Shown: positions 1 through 8,264, counted from the first letter of the stretch. The stretch: 30,958 nucleotides of DNA from an uncultured Bacilli bacterium (GCA_949025205.1 CARMXJ010000014.1:1-30958); one strand, 5' to 3'. Numbers and translations: made by a program. The notes: generated from the sequence alone by a model not told the origin.

Positions 1-52
1 AAAAAGAAAAGAGACTGTCTAGAAATTAATCATTTAATTTCCGGACAGCCCC
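1..52 (-). terminator. Intrinsic terminator overlapping the end of rplS
   Basis: On the minus strand GGGGCTGTC (52-44) pairs with GACAGTCTC (19-11), with two G-U pairs. An inner stem of AAATTAA and TTAATTT closes on a four-base loop, and a T-rich run (10-1) follows. The rplS stop codon lies inside the inner stem, so the hairpin is partly coding. Confidence 0.8.
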
Positions 53-403
53 TTTCATACTGCTATTTCTTTCTTTAACTTTATATTCTTTACGCATTCC
101 TTTAATAAAGTTAAGTTTTGCACGGCGAACCATACCTTTTTTCACTACTGTAATTTTATCAATGGTTGGTGCATTTACTGGGAATACTCTTACTACTCCA
201 ACACCTCCGCTTTTTTTACGAACAGAGAAAGTTTCAGATACCCCAGAACCTTTTTTAGCAATTACAATTCCTTCAAAAGCTTGGATTCTTTCTTTTTTTC
301 CTTCTTTTACCCAAACATCTACTCTTACAATATCTCCTACACGGAATTCTGGAACGTTTGGTTTCATGTGCTTTTTATTAATTTTGTCAACTAAATTAGC
401 CAT
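26..403 (-). CDS. rplS: 50S ribosomal protein L19
   Basis: L19 of the large ribosomal subunit, which sits at the 30S-50S interface. The 125-residue product has the usual family length and typical L19 text: FRVGDIVRVDVWVKEGKKER near residue 20, then EGIVIAKKGSG, and VRRAKLNF near the C-terminus. The start is fixed by an AAAGGAAG ribosome binding site five bases upstream of the ATG. It follows trmD in the common order rimM-trmD-rplS, but two small unrecognised genes stand between trmD and rplS here. It has its own promoter and a structured leader (437-517), and ends in a terminator that overlaps its last codons, so it can be expressed as a single-gene unit. Confidence 0.98.
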   Translation of the reverse strand: MANLVDKINKKHMKPNVPEFRVGDIVRVDVWVKEGKKERIQAFEGIVIAKKGSGVSETFSVRKKSGGVGVVRVFPVNAPTIDKITVVKKGMVRRAKLNFIKGMRKEYKVKERNSSMKGAVRKLND

Positions 404-436
404 TTTTTCTTCCTTTCTATAATAAATATATCTTCT

Positions 437-469
437 GTAATCTTAAATATATGTTATTCAGCGGATTAC
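437..469 (-). promoter_or_regulatory. Structured 5' leader of rplS, candidate L19 leader
   Basis: The transcribed leader holds GTAATC (469-464) pairing with GATTAC (442-437) across a loop of about 21 bases beginning CGCTGAA. It lies between the rplS promoter and its ribosome binding site. Autoregulatory L19 leader RNAs are known in Bacillota. Assignment to that family is by position and general shape and is not certain. Confidence 0.5.
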
Positions 470-488
470 ATGCTTAAAAAGCAGATTT

Positions 489-517
489 ATTATATCAAAT
501 AAAATTTTAAAATGCAA
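489..517 (-). promoter_or_regulatory. Sigma-A-type promoter of rplS
   Basis: TTGCAT (517-512), a 17-base spacer and TATAAT (494-489) on the minus strand. It lies just after the stop of the upstream gene and gives a leader of about 80 bases before rplS. Confidence 0.7.
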
Positions 518-524
518 ACTTGAA

Positions 525-977
525 TTATCTATGTTTTGTTTCTTCTGGTTCGTAAGAAGAAATACCTTCTTTTATGCAGCGTACTTCTGTTAAACATGTA
601 TAAATTCTTCCTACTATTTCATCTATACTTTTTCCATCTTCTATATCCTTTTCTAATCTTACTTGGATTTTTGCAAACATCATACTAATATATTCTGGAT
701 AAGAATTTGTACTTTTGTAAGAATCAATTGTCATATTTATACTTTGTTGTAACTCCAAAGTTGTTAAGTTATTTCTATGAGCTTCTATTAAATACTCTTC
801 TATAGTATTTAATAAATATGTTTCTTTATCTACTTCATAAATCAAGTTATTATTACTTGTATTCTCATAATTATCATACGCTGTTAATCCTACAAAAGTA
901 GCTATTCCAAATGCACATAATAATAAATTTCTTTTTTTCGTATTTTTTTCTGATTTATGAATGTTTTTTATACTCAT
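525..977 (-). CDS. Unrecognised small membrane-anchored protein
   Basis: I do not recognise this gene. The start is taken at the ATG at 977 because an AGGAGGG site lies eight bases upstream; a longer frame to 1010 lacks one. The product has 150 residues: a basic N-terminus (about 1-16, rich in Lys), one hydrophobic segment (LLLCAFGIATFVGLTAY, about 18-34), then a mostly helical acidic part outside or inside the membrane. Two Cys occur near the C-terminus (YTCLTEVRC). It lies between trmD and rplS, and has its own strong promoter (1011-1039), so it is probably not simply translated from the trmD message. Function unknown; the position next to ribosomal genes does not prove a translation role. 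Confidence 0.7.
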   Translation of the reverse strand: MSIKNIHKSEKNTKKRNLLLCAFGIATFVGLTAYDNYENTSNNNLIYEVDKETYLLNTIEEYLIEAHRNNLTTLELQQSINMTIDSYKSTNSYPEYISMMFAKIQVRLEKDIEDGKSIDEIVGRIYTCLTEVRCIKEGISSYEPEETKHR

Positions 978-1010
978 TTTAAAACCCTCCTTTTTTTGCA
1001 AACGTTTCAC

Positions 1011-1039
1011 ATATTACCAAAAATTATAGTTTTTGTCAA
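1011..1039 (-). promoter_or_regulatory. Consensus sigma-A promoter inside the trmD-rplS cluster
   Basis: TTGACA (1039-1034), exactly 17 bases, then TAATAT (1016-1011) on the minus strand, starting right after the stop codon of the 148-residue gene. It drives the 150-residue gene at 525-977. Confidence 0.75.
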
Positions 1040-1041
1040 AT

Positions 1042-1488
1042 TTATCTTCCGCGCCCCTTTTCTAGCTCCTCTTCTTTTGTTTCTTCTAATAGGCGAATTG
1101 CTACTATTTTTTCTTTTACTTCTTGTTCTAAAACTTTGATTCTTTTTAAATATTTTTCTTGTTCTTGTTTTTCTAAATATTCCTTATATTTATTCCTTAT
1201 AATGGCTTTTTCTTTGCTTATTTCATCTAAGGCCATGATACAATCTCCACTCGTTGTATCTTCGTCGTTTAGCACACTCAAAATAATAGAGGCAAGTTTG
1301 CGAAAAGATTTGTCTAATTTCTTTTTTAAAATAGGAATGGTCATTTCTTTATCCATTAAACTTAAGTTGCTAATTTTTATTAAATTATTGCTTTTGATGT
1401 TTGGTTTAAATAGATATCCTTCTTCCTCGTAGTTAAATTTCCCAATTTTTTTATTTTTGTTTTTCTTTTTAATTACATAATTATTCAT
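1042..1488 (-). CDS. Unrecognised basic coiled-coil protein
   Basis: A 148-residue product that I do not recognise. The N-terminus is very rich in Lys and Asn (VIKKKNKNKK). From about residue 85 to the end the sequence is long, charged and helical, dominated by Lys and Glu, and fits a coiled coil. There is no signal peptide or membrane helix. The ATG has an AAGGTGAG site whose first bases overlap the trmD stop codon, so it is translationally coupled to trmD and belongs to that operon. No catalytic motif is visible. A structural or RNA/protein-binding role is possible but unsupported. Confidence 0.7.
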   Translation of the reverse strand: MNNYVIKKKNKNKKIGKFNYEEEGYLFKPNIKSNNLIKISNLSLMDKEMTIPILKKKLDKSFRKLASIILSVLNDEDTTSGDCIMALDEISKEKAIIRNKYKEYLEKQEQEKYLKRIKVLEQEVKEKIVAIRLLEETKEEELEKGRGR

Positions 1489-1497
1489 AAACTCACC

Positions 1498-2160
1498 TTA
1501 TTTCAATAAATCTTTTCTTTTTTCTTCTGTTTTTTTTAGTTGTTCTAACTTCCGCCATTCTTCAATTTTTTTATGGTCTCCACTTAAAAGGATGTCTGGA
1601 ACTTTTAATCCTCTATATTCTTGTGGTTTTGTGTATGTCGGATAGTCTAATAAGTTATTTTGAAAAGATTCCTGTTCGTAGGAAGATTCTTTAATCACAC
1701 CTGGAAGTAGTCTTATAATACTATCTGCTATGACCATTGCAGGAAGTTCTCCTCCTGTTAGGACATAATCTCCAATGGATATTTCTTCATCAACGAAAGC
1801 TCTTATTCTTTCATCAAATCCTTCGTAATGTCCACAAACAAAAATTAAATGTGTTTCTTTGCTTAATTCTATAGCTTTTTCTTGTTTAAAGGGTATTCCT
1901 TGCGGACACATTAAAATGACTTTGGAGTTTTCTTTTTTTACGGATTCGATAGCATCAATAATTGGTTCTGGTCGAAGGACCATTCCTCCTCCTCCTCCAT
2001 AAGGTGTATCATCTACTTGGTTGTTGTTTAATTTAGAAAAGGTGCGAAAATTGATTGTATTTATTTCGACAGCTTTTTTTTCGATTGCTCGATGAATAAT
2101 CGATTCTTGTAAAAAGTTCGTAAACATACCTGGAAAAAGTGTTAAAATGTCTATTTTCAT
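1498..2160 (-). CDS. trmD: tRNA (guanine-N1)-methyltransferase
   Basis: TrmD puts a methyl group from S-adenosylmethionine on N1 of G37 in tRNAs, which prevents frameshifting. The product has 220 residues, slightly short of the usual 240 or so. Visible landmarks are the N-terminus [13 protein letters not shown], the glycine-rich [11 protein letters not shown] near residue 50, GHYEGFDER, and the SPOUT trefoil-knot region [16 protein letters not shown] near residue 130. The ATG overlaps the rimM stop by four bases (ATGA) and has an AAAGGA site inside rimM, so the two are coupled. RimM-TrmD adjacency is widespread in bacteria. Confidence 0.97.
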   Translation of the reverse strand: MKIDILTLFPGMFTNFLQESIIHRAIEKKAVEINTINFRTFSKLNNNQVDDTPYGGGGGMVLRPEPIIDAIESVKKENSKVILMCPQGIPFKQEKAIELSKETHLIFVCGHYEGFDERIRAFVDEEISIGDYVLTGGELPAMVIADSIIRLLPGVIKESSYEQESFQNNLLDYPTYTKPQEYRGLKVPDILLSGDHKKIEEWRKLEQLKKTEEKRKDLLK

Positions 2161-2651
2161 ACTATCAATCCTTTACTGCCCTTTACTTCTATTGTTCCAT
2201 TTTCTAGGTCTACTTTTTTTATAAAGGCAGAATTTAGAGGAATATAGAAGTTCTTGGTGGATGCAACATATAACAAAATATTTAGCTTATTATACACAAT
2301 ATTTTTTACAATGCCTAGTTTTTCTTCATTTTCTACTACAACAAGTCCAATTAATTCTTCGTATAGGTATTCGTTTTGTTCTAAGTGTAAATCTTCTTTT
2401 TTGATATATACTTTTTTTCCTTTGTATTTTAAAACTTCATTGATGTTTGTATAGTTTTTTAGCATCACCATTTCAAAATCTTTATGATGCCGGTAGGTAT
2501 TTATAGTTTCTTGTTGTTTTTCTTCCCCGATATACAAAGAAAAATTTGGAACAAAGACTCTTTCTTTTTTTTCAAAGTCACTTAAAATTCTTAATTCCCC
2601 TTTGATGCCATGTGTGTTTACGATTTTTCCTAAGTAAATAAATTTAGTCAT
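2157..2651 (-). CDS. rimM: Ribosome maturation factor RimM
   Basis: RimM helps assemble the head of the 30S subunit by binding S19. The 164-residue product has the family length. The N-terminal domain starts [19 protein letters not shown], and the C-terminal PRC-barrel part holds EELIGLVVV and the ending [19 protein letters not shown]. The ATG has a GGAGGG site four bases upstream, within the last codons of the SpoU methyltransferase gene, and overlaps that gene by eight bases. The stop codon is TGA, overlapping the trmD start. rpsP, often found upstream, is not in this cluster. Confidence 0.96.
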   Translation of the reverse strand: MTKFIYLGKIVNTHGIKGELRILSDFEKKERVFVPNFSLYIGEEKQQETINTYRHHKDFEMVMLKNYTNINEVLKYKGKKVYIKKEDLHLEQNEYLYEELIGLVVVENEEKLGIVKNIVYNKLNILLYVASTKNFYIPLNSAFIKKVDLENGTIEVKGSKGLIV

Positions 2652-3363
2652 GAAGCCCTCCTATTTCGTACATTAAAATACTTGCGGCAACACTTGCATT
2701 TAGGGATTCGCAGGTAGGATTCATCGGAATTTTTATGAGATAGTCTGCTAACTTTTTCGTACTTTCTTTTACACCATTTCCTTCGTTTCCAATCAATAAG
2801 ACAAATTTACTTTCTTTTGGTATTTTTTTTATATTCTCTCCTTTTTCAACATTGGTTACATAAATTTTATGGTCGTTTTGTAAGTCAAGTAACGTTTTTT
2901 TTAGATTTTTACGCACAATGTTTATTTTAAAAAGCATACCTTCTGTAGAGCGAATTACTTTATCATTATATAAATCAACTGTATCTTCACTAAGGATTAT
3001 GGTATCAAAGGAAAATGCTACAGCGCTCCTGATTATCGTTCCTAAATTTCCAGGGTCTTGTAAACATTCCAAAGCTAAAACTTTGCTTCCTATTTTTTCT
3101 TCTTTTAATTTATAACAAACGGCAATACTTTCAGAAATACTTTTTTGACTTGATATTTTTTGCATAATTTCTTTTGTTACATAAAAGTCGGCTTTTATTT
3201 CTTTATTAATGGAAATGATTTCTTTTATAACGTTTTTCTTTTGGGCTTCTAAAAGTAAATGGTCTCCTTCTATTAGAAATAGACCTACCTCATCTCGGTA
3301 TTTTTTTTCTTTTAATTTACACCATTCTTTTACTCTATTGTTTTGTAAAGATTCAATAAACAT
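2644..3363 (-). CDS. SpoU/TrmH-family RNA 2'-O-methyltransferase
   Basis: A 239-residue SPOUT methyltransferase that methylates 2'-hydroxyls in rRNA or tRNA. The first 95 residues match the L30e-like substrate-binding domain of the TrmH/RlmB group (FIESLQNNRVKEW at the start). The three SpoU motifs follow in order: LQDPGNLGTIIRSA near 101, LLIGNEGNGV near 188, and IPMNPTCESLNASVAASIL near 210. These contain the conserved Asn/Arg, Gly-Glu-Gly and Ser-Leu-Asn positions. Its AAGGAG ribosome binding site overlaps the stop of the upstream metallopeptidase. The exact target nucleotide cannot be told from sequence; YsgA-like rRNA methylase is the nearest description. Confidence 0.92.
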   Translation of the reverse strand: MFIESLQNNRVKEWCKLKEKKYRDEVGLFLIEGDHLLLEAQKKNVIKEIISINKEIKADFYVTKEIMQKISSQKSISESIAVCYKLKEEKIGSKVLALECLQDPGNLGTIIRSAVAFSFDTIILSEDTVDLYNDKVIRSTEGMLFKINIVRKNLKKTLLDLQNDHKIYVTNVEKGENIKKIPKESKFVLLIGNEGNGVKESTKKLADYLIKIPMNPTCESLNASVAASILMYEIGGLHD

Positions 3364-3367
3364 ACAA

Positions 3368-4000
3368 TCAACTCCTTAAACGCTTTCTTGCTTCTTTGTA
3401 TTTGGGATAGTATTTTTCAACATGACTCCAGAATCTGGAACTGTGATTTGCCTCATAGAAATGGCATAGTTCATGAATAATAACATAATCTAAAAGGTCA
3501 ATGTCTTTTTTTAAAAGTTCGCTATTTAAAGTAATTGTTTTAGAACCTCGATTGTTTACCCCCCATCTTGTTTTCATATTGCGTATTTTCAAGGTAAATT
3601 TAGGGATATTATCGAAGTAAGGCAAAATGCGATTTAGTTCACTTTCAAAAATACGTTTGCATTCTTCTAAATAAAATTTATTTAAACTTTTTTCATTTTT
3701 TGCATAAATCAAATCTACATCAAAGTATGGTTTTTTTACAGTTTCATCATAACAAATCGTGTATTTTTTTCCTAAGTAGTTAAAGAAAGCATCGTTATAA
3801 CTTGCCTTAGCAACACTTTCATACATTTTGGCTATTTTGGCATAATTATCATCGATAAGTTTTTCGATTTGATGTTCTGTCACCCATTTATTACAAGTTG
3901 CGTATAATTTCTTGTCTTCTTTAAAACGTAGATAGATATTTTTATTGTTTTTTCTTATTATCACGACTTCTACTATATCACCGTTTATGATTTTTTGCAT
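3368..4000 (-). CDS. YgjP-type zinc metallopeptidase (DUF45/M48-like)
   Basis: A 210-residue soluble metalloprotease of the YgjP/SprT-like group. The motif HELCH lies at 176-180 (H176, E177, H180), followed by a third His at about 186 in NHSSRFW. The family hallmark TRWG lies at 144-147, before the catalytic helix. No signal peptide is seen, so it should be cytoplasmic. The start at 4000 is preferred: the ATG follows a GAGGG site by nine bases, while the frame runs on upstream to 4045 without a site. It heads the run ending in trmD and is separated from the upstream DUF2207 gene by a terminator. Substrate is unknown. Confidence 0.85.
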   Translation of the reverse strand: MQKIINGDIVEVVIIRKNNKNIYLRFKEDKKLYATCNKWVTEHQIEKLIDDNYAKIAKMYESVAKASYNDAFFNYLGKKYTICYDETVKKPYFDVDLIYAKNEKSLNKFYLEECKRIFESELNRILPYFDNIPKFTLKIRNMKTRWGVNNRGSKTITLNSELLKKDIDLLDYVIIHELCHFYEANHSSRFWSHVEKYYPKYKEARKRLRS

Positions 4001-4042
4001 AAGACTTCGCCCTCTTGTACCTATTTTATCATAATGAAAACA

Positions 4043-4072
4043 CAAAAAAAAGTATTCGGTTTTTTGAATACT
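4043..4072 (-). terminator. Intrinsic terminator after the DUF2207 gene
   Basis: On the minus strand AGTATTC (4072-4066) pairs perfectly with GAATACT (4057-4051) across an eight-base loop, followed by a run of T. It ends the lemA-DUF2207 transcript. Confidence 0.85.
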
Positions 4073-4083
4073 CTTTTACTTTT

Positions 4084-5967
4084 TTAGAATCCACGGCCTC
4101 CGCCGCCACCTCCTCCGAAGCCTCCTCCAGAAGAGAATCCTCCGCCAAATCCACTTCCACTTGATGAAGAAGAATTAGCACGAAGAGATGTTACTGCAGT
4201 ACTATTGGAACTAATTGTACTTGTAAATATATTATTTAAAGAATTATAGAAATACCAATCACTAAATGTTGGATAATAACCTGTTGTATAAATGCCTGAT
4301 GCTTCTAATTCTTTTATTTTTACATTCATAGTTTTTGCTACTTTTTCTGCAAGACCGAAAATAGTTGCATACACCATATAACGTTCCCATAAAATAATTT
4401 CTGGAAGTTCTTTGGTTTCAAATGTTCCAAAATCTTGCAAGAATTTTTTAAACGCTTTCCAGCGAGTATAATGGTCGTTTCCTTTTTTAGACCTTTTGGT
4501 AAACATTATTGTATATAGAAGGAAAATAGTTCCAACAAAGCCTGCTGCAAAGGTAATAGGAATCATCGCATCTGCCAAAATCATCAAGCTAATTAATGAA
4601 ACTCCTAGTACAAAGAAGAACACTCCTATTCCTGTGGCTTTGTTATGTTTTTCATAAAATTCTTGTGCTTCGCCGTCTTTTACTACCTTATTTTTCCATT
4701 CTGTATAAGTATTTGAAAATTTTTCACAAGTTTTTGTACTTTTTGCATAATCTTTTAGTTCTTTGCTTGTAAGCACATTTTCTTTTCCAATAGTTTGGAA
4801 TAAAAAGTCTATTAGATATTTCTCTGTTTCGTTGATGTTCTCAGTAGAAATTAATGTAAATTTGTATTCTTTTTTATTTTTATTTGTTGGAATCTCTTCT
4901 ACCGAAATTACTTTTTTATAAATTAGATTCATAATGGATGCACTCATCGCATTTGGAGTAATAGCTTTATGCATCAAATAATCGATTACTTCTACATTAT
5001 AATCTTCAATAAATTCTCGATTGTATTCATTTGTAAAATTGCTTTTGTATTCTTTATCGTATTTAAAATATACATAAAACCAAACTATAATTAAGGCGAT
5101 ATAATAAAATATCGTAATTCCTACAGCAGTGTAATATCTTTTTTTCAGCTTCTCTCTTTGGCGATTCATTTCCTCGGCACGTTTTGTTTCTACTTCAATA
5201 ATTCCGTTTAAAGCTTTTTGCCCTGTTTTTTTAGTGACTAAATATTCATTTAGTAAAGATGCATCAAAGGTTGTTCTTATATCTACACTCTCATGGGCAT
5301 CCAATTTTTTTACGGTAGCCATTAAATAAGTATTATCATAAGCATTGATTTCTCCACTCATTTCTCCATGTGCCCATACACGAAAATTATTTGATGTGTC
5401 TTTATCTGGAAGATTTACTTTGATTTGTAAATCTCTTATTGCATCATCATAACCACTTCCAATAAAAGTCCAGTAAAGTTCTGCGACATCTTCATGTAAT
5501 ACTAAAACATCTTCAAGAATATAAGTGATTTTAAATACTACTTTTTCATTGTTACTTTTAAAATACATTTTATAGCTATTTCCGTAGGTAATGTTACTTG
5601 CTACATACCCACCGTTTGCATATTTATTTTCAGTTAGAGTAGTAAAGCCACTTTCATTTATAGTATCAAAACTAACATTTTTTACTTTTTTAGCAGAAAT
5701 GTCTTCTATTTTTAAGTTACTTGCATTATAAATTTGATTGTTTTCATATCCAACATCTTGTAACTGACTATTTTTATAAAAAATGTCTCGTATGTATCCA
5801 TTAAAAGTACCATCTAAAACAATTAGTTCTGTAACTTTTAAATTTCCATTTTCTAATATATCTGCATTTATGTAGTAATTTGTAATATCATAATCAACGG
5901 TATCTGCTTTTGTAATCATTGGTATACATAATGCAAAAACGATTAAAACTCTTATTATTTTTTTCAT
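4084..5967 (-). CDS. DUF2207 family membrane protein
   Basis: A 627-residue membrane protein of the DUF2207 family, whose role is not established. It starts with a signal-like helix (about 1-21), then an extracytoplasmic beta-rich domain typical of the family (VDYDITNYYINADILENGN, from about 24). One membrane helix follows near 280-300 (ITIFYYIALIIVWFYVYF), then a cytoplasmic part, then two close helices near 445-490. The tail is a low-complexity run of Gly, Ser and Phe ending in GRGF, as in many DUF2207 and TPM-domain proteins. An AGGAG site lies seven bases before the ATG. It follows lemA by 42 bases in the same direction; the pairing with LemA recurs in many bacteria and suggests a shared envelope function. 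Confidence 0.88.
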   Translation of the reverse strand: MKKIIRVLIVFALCIPMITKADTVDYDITNYYINADILENGNLKVTELIVLDGTFNGYIRDIFYKNSQLQDVGYENNQIYNASNLKIEDISAKKVKNVSFDTINESGFTTLTENKYANGGYVASNITYGNSYKMYFKSNNEKVVFKITYILEDVLVLHEDVAELYWTFIGSGYDDAIRDLQIKVNLPDKDTSNNFRVWAHGEMSGEINAYDNTYLMATVKKLDAHESVDIRTTFDASLLNEYLVTKKTGQKALNGIIEVETKRAEEMNRQREKLKKRYYTAVGITIFYYIALIIVWFYVYFKYDKEYKSNFTNEYNREFIEDYNVEVIDYLMHKAITPNAMSASIMNLIYKKVISVEEIPTNKNKKEYKFTLISTENINETEKYLIDFLFQTIGKENVLTSKELKDYAKSTKTCEKFSNTYTEWKNKVVKDGEAQEFYEKHNKATGIGVFFFVLGVSLISLMILADAMIPITFAAGFVGTIFLLYTIMFTKRSKKGNDHYTRWKAFKKFLQDFGTFETKELPEIILWERYMVYATIFGLAEKVAKTMNVKIKELEASGIYTTGYYPTFSDWYFYNSLNNIFTSTISSNSTAVTSLRANSSSSSGSGFGGGFSSGGGFGGGGGGGRGF

Positions 5968-6007
5968 AAACTATCTCCTATATAAAAGAAAATTTTAAGC
6001 AACTCGC

Positions 6008-6565
6008 TTAAAATTTAACTTGTACATTTTCTCTTTCTGTTTCGCTTGCTTCAAAGAATGCTTGACGCTCAAATTTAAACATAGATGCAACGATATTATT
6101 TGGTACTGTTTCAATTTTATTATTATAAGTTAATACTGTATCATTATAAAATTGTCTAGCACTGGCAATTTTTTCTTCTGTTTGTTGTAATTCTGTTTGT
6201 AGTTCTACAAAGTTTGTATTTGCTTTTAAGTCTGGATAACTTTCTGTTAAAGCAAATAATTTAGAAATTGCTTTGGTAAGCTCTCCATCTGCTTGCATTT
6301 CAGCTTCTGGAGTTGTTGCGCTTAAGAATGTATTTCTTGCTTTTATGACATTTTCTAAAGTTTCACTTTCGTGTTTTGCATATCCTTTTACTGTTTCTAC
6401 TAAATTAGGAATTAAATCAAATCTCCTTTTTAGTTGTACATCAATTTGTGCCCATTGGTCTTTTACTCTATTTCTTAATACTACTAATTTATTGTAAGTA
6501 CCAATTACCCATAAAATGATTAATACAATGACAACTACAATTCCTATAATAATATACTTAGCCAT
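6008..6565 (-). CDS. lemA: LemA family protein
   Basis: A 185-residue LemA protein: one N-terminal membrane helix (about 4-23, IIIGIVVVIVLIILWVIGTY) and a long helical bundle outside the cytoplasm. Family text is clear: NRVKDQWAQIDVQLKRRFD, LIPNLVETVKGYAKHE, and FNDT-like FYNDTVLTYNN near 140. Length is normal for the family. It is the first gene of a two-gene unit with the DUF2207 protein and has its own promoter at 6589-6617. The biochemical role of LemA is not settled. Confidence 0.95.
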   Translation of the reverse strand: MAKYIIIGIVVVIVLIILWVIGTYNKLVVLRNRVKDQWAQIDVQLKRRFDLIPNLVETVKGYAKHESETLENVIKARNTFLSATTPEAEMQADGELTKAISKLFALTESYPDLKANTNFVELQTELQQTEEKIASARQFYNDTVLTYNNKIETVPNNIVASMFKFERQAFFEASETERENVQVKF

Positions 6566-6588
6566 ATAACTACCTCCTTTATGTTTCT

Positions 6589-6617
6589 ATATTAACACAA
6601 GTTCTTTTTATTTACAA
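6589..6617 (-). promoter_or_regulatory. Sigma-A-type promoter of lemA
   Basis: TTGTAA (6617-6612), 17 bases, TAATAT (6594-6589) on the minus strand, about 23 bases upstream of the lemA start codon. It lies in the short region shared with the divergent DUF368 gene. Confidence 0.65.
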
Positions 6618-6644
6618 TGTATCATAAAATGAATTGGTGAAATT

Positions 6645-7445
6645 ATGAATTTTTTTACAGGTTTTTTAATTGGTGTTGTAAGTCTTATCCCAGGAATTAG
6701 TGGTGGAACAATTTTAGTCCTTATGAAAAAATATGAAGAAGTAGCAAATGCTATTACTCACTTTAGAAAAAAAGAAAATTTACTTCTTTTAGGTTCTCTT
6801 ATCTTAGGTATTTTTTTAGGTACTGTTACTTTTGCTCGTATTATTGAATTGTGTTTTTATTTTATCCCTGATGCTACGATGATTTTATTTAGTGGTTTTG
6901 TTCTTTTTAATATTCCTAATTTTATAAAAAGTGAAAAAATAGCAATACATCCTGTTTGGTTCTTATTGGGTGTTTTTCTTATCTTTTTCTTATCGTTTTT
7001 TAGTAGCAATTTTCCGAGTGTAGTTTTGGATTATCCAAAAATCACTTTTCTTTTTCTTCTTTTATTTTCTTTTTATGGAGCGATTGATGGCTTTTTTACT
7101 ATTCTGCCCGGAATCTCTGGTTCTATGGTGATGATGATACTTGGACCTTACTTTTTATATAAGTCGTTTTTAGCAAATTTAAGTTTTCAAAACATTGTAT
7201 TTGTATTTCCTCTCCTTTTTTATTTTATTGGGGATATCTTTGGTTTTTATATTGGAAGTAAATTTTCTTTGTTTTGTTTAAAAAAATACCGAAAACCTTT
7301 TTTAAGTTTGGTTCTCGGTATGGTTATAATGAGCGCTTTTGTTATTCTTCCTGCTTTTGAATTCGATTGGCAAGCTATTTTTCATTATTGTATTCCTTTG
7401 GGTATTAGTTTTGTTTTTTGCACTATTTTAAATCGATTTAACTAG
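6645..7445 (+). CDS. DUF368 membrane protein, PopT-type undecaprenyl-phosphate translocase
   Basis: A polytopic membrane protein of 266 residues. The DUF368 family includes PopT, shown to return undecaprenyl phosphate, the lipid carrier of cell-wall synthesis, to the inner leaflet. The two family motifs are visible and repeated: IPGISGGT at 15-22 and LPGISGSM at 154-161, each beside a hydrophobic helix, which fits an internally duplicated re-entrant fold. About seven or eight hydrophobic segments can be counted. The start uses a weak GGTGA site four bases upstream. It is divergent from lemA, and its stop overlaps the stop of the minus-strand pilin-like gene by eight bases. Function is inferred from the family. 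Confidence 0.88.
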   Translation: MNFFTGFLIGVVSLIPGISGGTILVLMKKYEEVANAITHFRKKENLLLLGSLILGIFLGTVTFARIIELCFYFIPDATMILFSGFVLFNIPNFIKSEKIAIHPVWFLLGVFLIFFLSFFSSNFPSVVLDYPKITFLFLLLFSFYGAIDGFFTILPGISGSMVMMILGPYFLYKSFLANLSFQNIVFVFPLLFYFIGDIFGFYIGSKFSLFCLKKYRKPFLSLVLGMVIMSAFVILPAFEFDWQAIFHYCIPLGISFVFCTILNRFN

Positions 7446-8202
7446 CCTTTTTTACAACAATTACAGGTCGAATTTTCTTAGAAGTTGTATGAGCTTCTAC
7501 ACTACCGCTCGCAGTATTTATACTGCTAACTCCACTTGTTCTTCCTCCAGCATTCATATACCAAATATTTGTATCTACGATACCTGCATCTAATGTAGAG
7601 TTTGGAATTCTTATATAGCCAGTATAATTGCCTATCCCATCACTAAAGTTTTGCTCTTTTAAATAATCAAGTGCAATTGCTTTTTGTAAAATAGCATTAT
7701 TTTCTAACCAATGATTTACAATAATTCGGGCAATACTATTATCCCATCTATAATAATTATAAGTTACATTGTTGGTATAACTACAAACAGTTGGACGATA
7801 ATTGTTATAACACATTAGAGTGGCATCATTTGTCCTAGCTCCTGGAATACCAGCATCTGTTAATGCTAAACGCAATTCCTCAGCATTTAAATATCTTTTT
7901 AATATTAATTTTGTTTCTGCCCCCATATCTCTAATTACAACCCAGGTATCTGAAGCATAGATCACTTCATCCCCAAAAGTATAATTAATTTTATTTCCAC
8001 TAGCATTTAATTTATATGGTAAACTTACAGGGTTAAACTCCGATAGTCCATTTAAATATTCTTGTGTTTCTTTCTTTACATCGTTTAAAAGAAGTCTATT
8101 TTGGGCATAGTTATTTAAAATGACTAAAAGAACCATTAAAAAAACTAAAAAAAAGGAATATATTAAAGAAATAGCAATAAAACCACTATTGTTTTTCTTC
8201 AT
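7438..8202 (-). CDS. Pilin-like membrane-anchored surface protein with DUF6273-like domain
   Basis: A 254-residue protein with the build of a pseudopilin. A short basic head MKKNNSG is followed by Phe at 8 and one long hydrophobic helix (about 8-30), a possible prepilin-peptidase site at G7/F8. The usual Glu at mature position 5 is absent, so processing is doubtful. The rest is an extracytoplasmic domain with many Asn, Tyr and Thr, a Cys pair (MCYNNYRPTVCSY) and an ending IRPVIVVKK like DUF6273-type domains. The ATG follows AAGGAGG. It has its own promoter at 8230-8258 and lies directly after the two-peptide operon; no other pilus genes are in the window. Function unknown. Confidence 0.7.
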   Translation of the reverse strand: MKKNNSGFIAISLIYSFFLVFLMVLLVILNNYAQNRLLLNDVKKETQEYLNGLSEFNPVSLPYKLNASGNKINYTFGDEVIYASDTWVVIRDMGAETKLILKRYLNAEELRLALTDAGIPGARTNDATLMCYNNYRPTVCSYTNNVTYNYYRWDNSIARIIVNHWLENNAILQKAIALDYLKEQNFSDGIGNYTGYIRIPNSTLDAGIVDTNIWYMNAGGRTSGVSSINTASGSVEAHTTSKKIRPVIVVKKAS

Positions 8203-8229
8203 AATATTCCTCCTTTATTATTCAATATT

Positions 8230-8258
8230 ATTATAACTTATTTCGTTAGTTTAAGCAA
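8230..8258 (-). promoter_or_regulatory. Sigma-A-type promoter of the pilin-like gene
   Basis: TTGCTT (8258-8253), 17 bases, TATAAT (8235-8230) on the minus strand, just after the stop of the second small peptide. No terminator is seen between the peptide gene and this promoter. Confidence 0.6.
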
Positions 8259-8264
8259 GAAATG

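Noticed and set aside
2157..2651. Mycoplasma code (TGA read as Trp)
   Set aside because: TGA ends rimM and the C39 transporter exactly where the next gene starts, and Trp codons in conserved proteins are TGG, so the standard bacterial code applies.
7430..7465. Bidirectional terminator between the DUF368 and pilin-like genes
   Set aside because: Only a short AAATCGATTT palindrome and a T run are present; no convincing stem.
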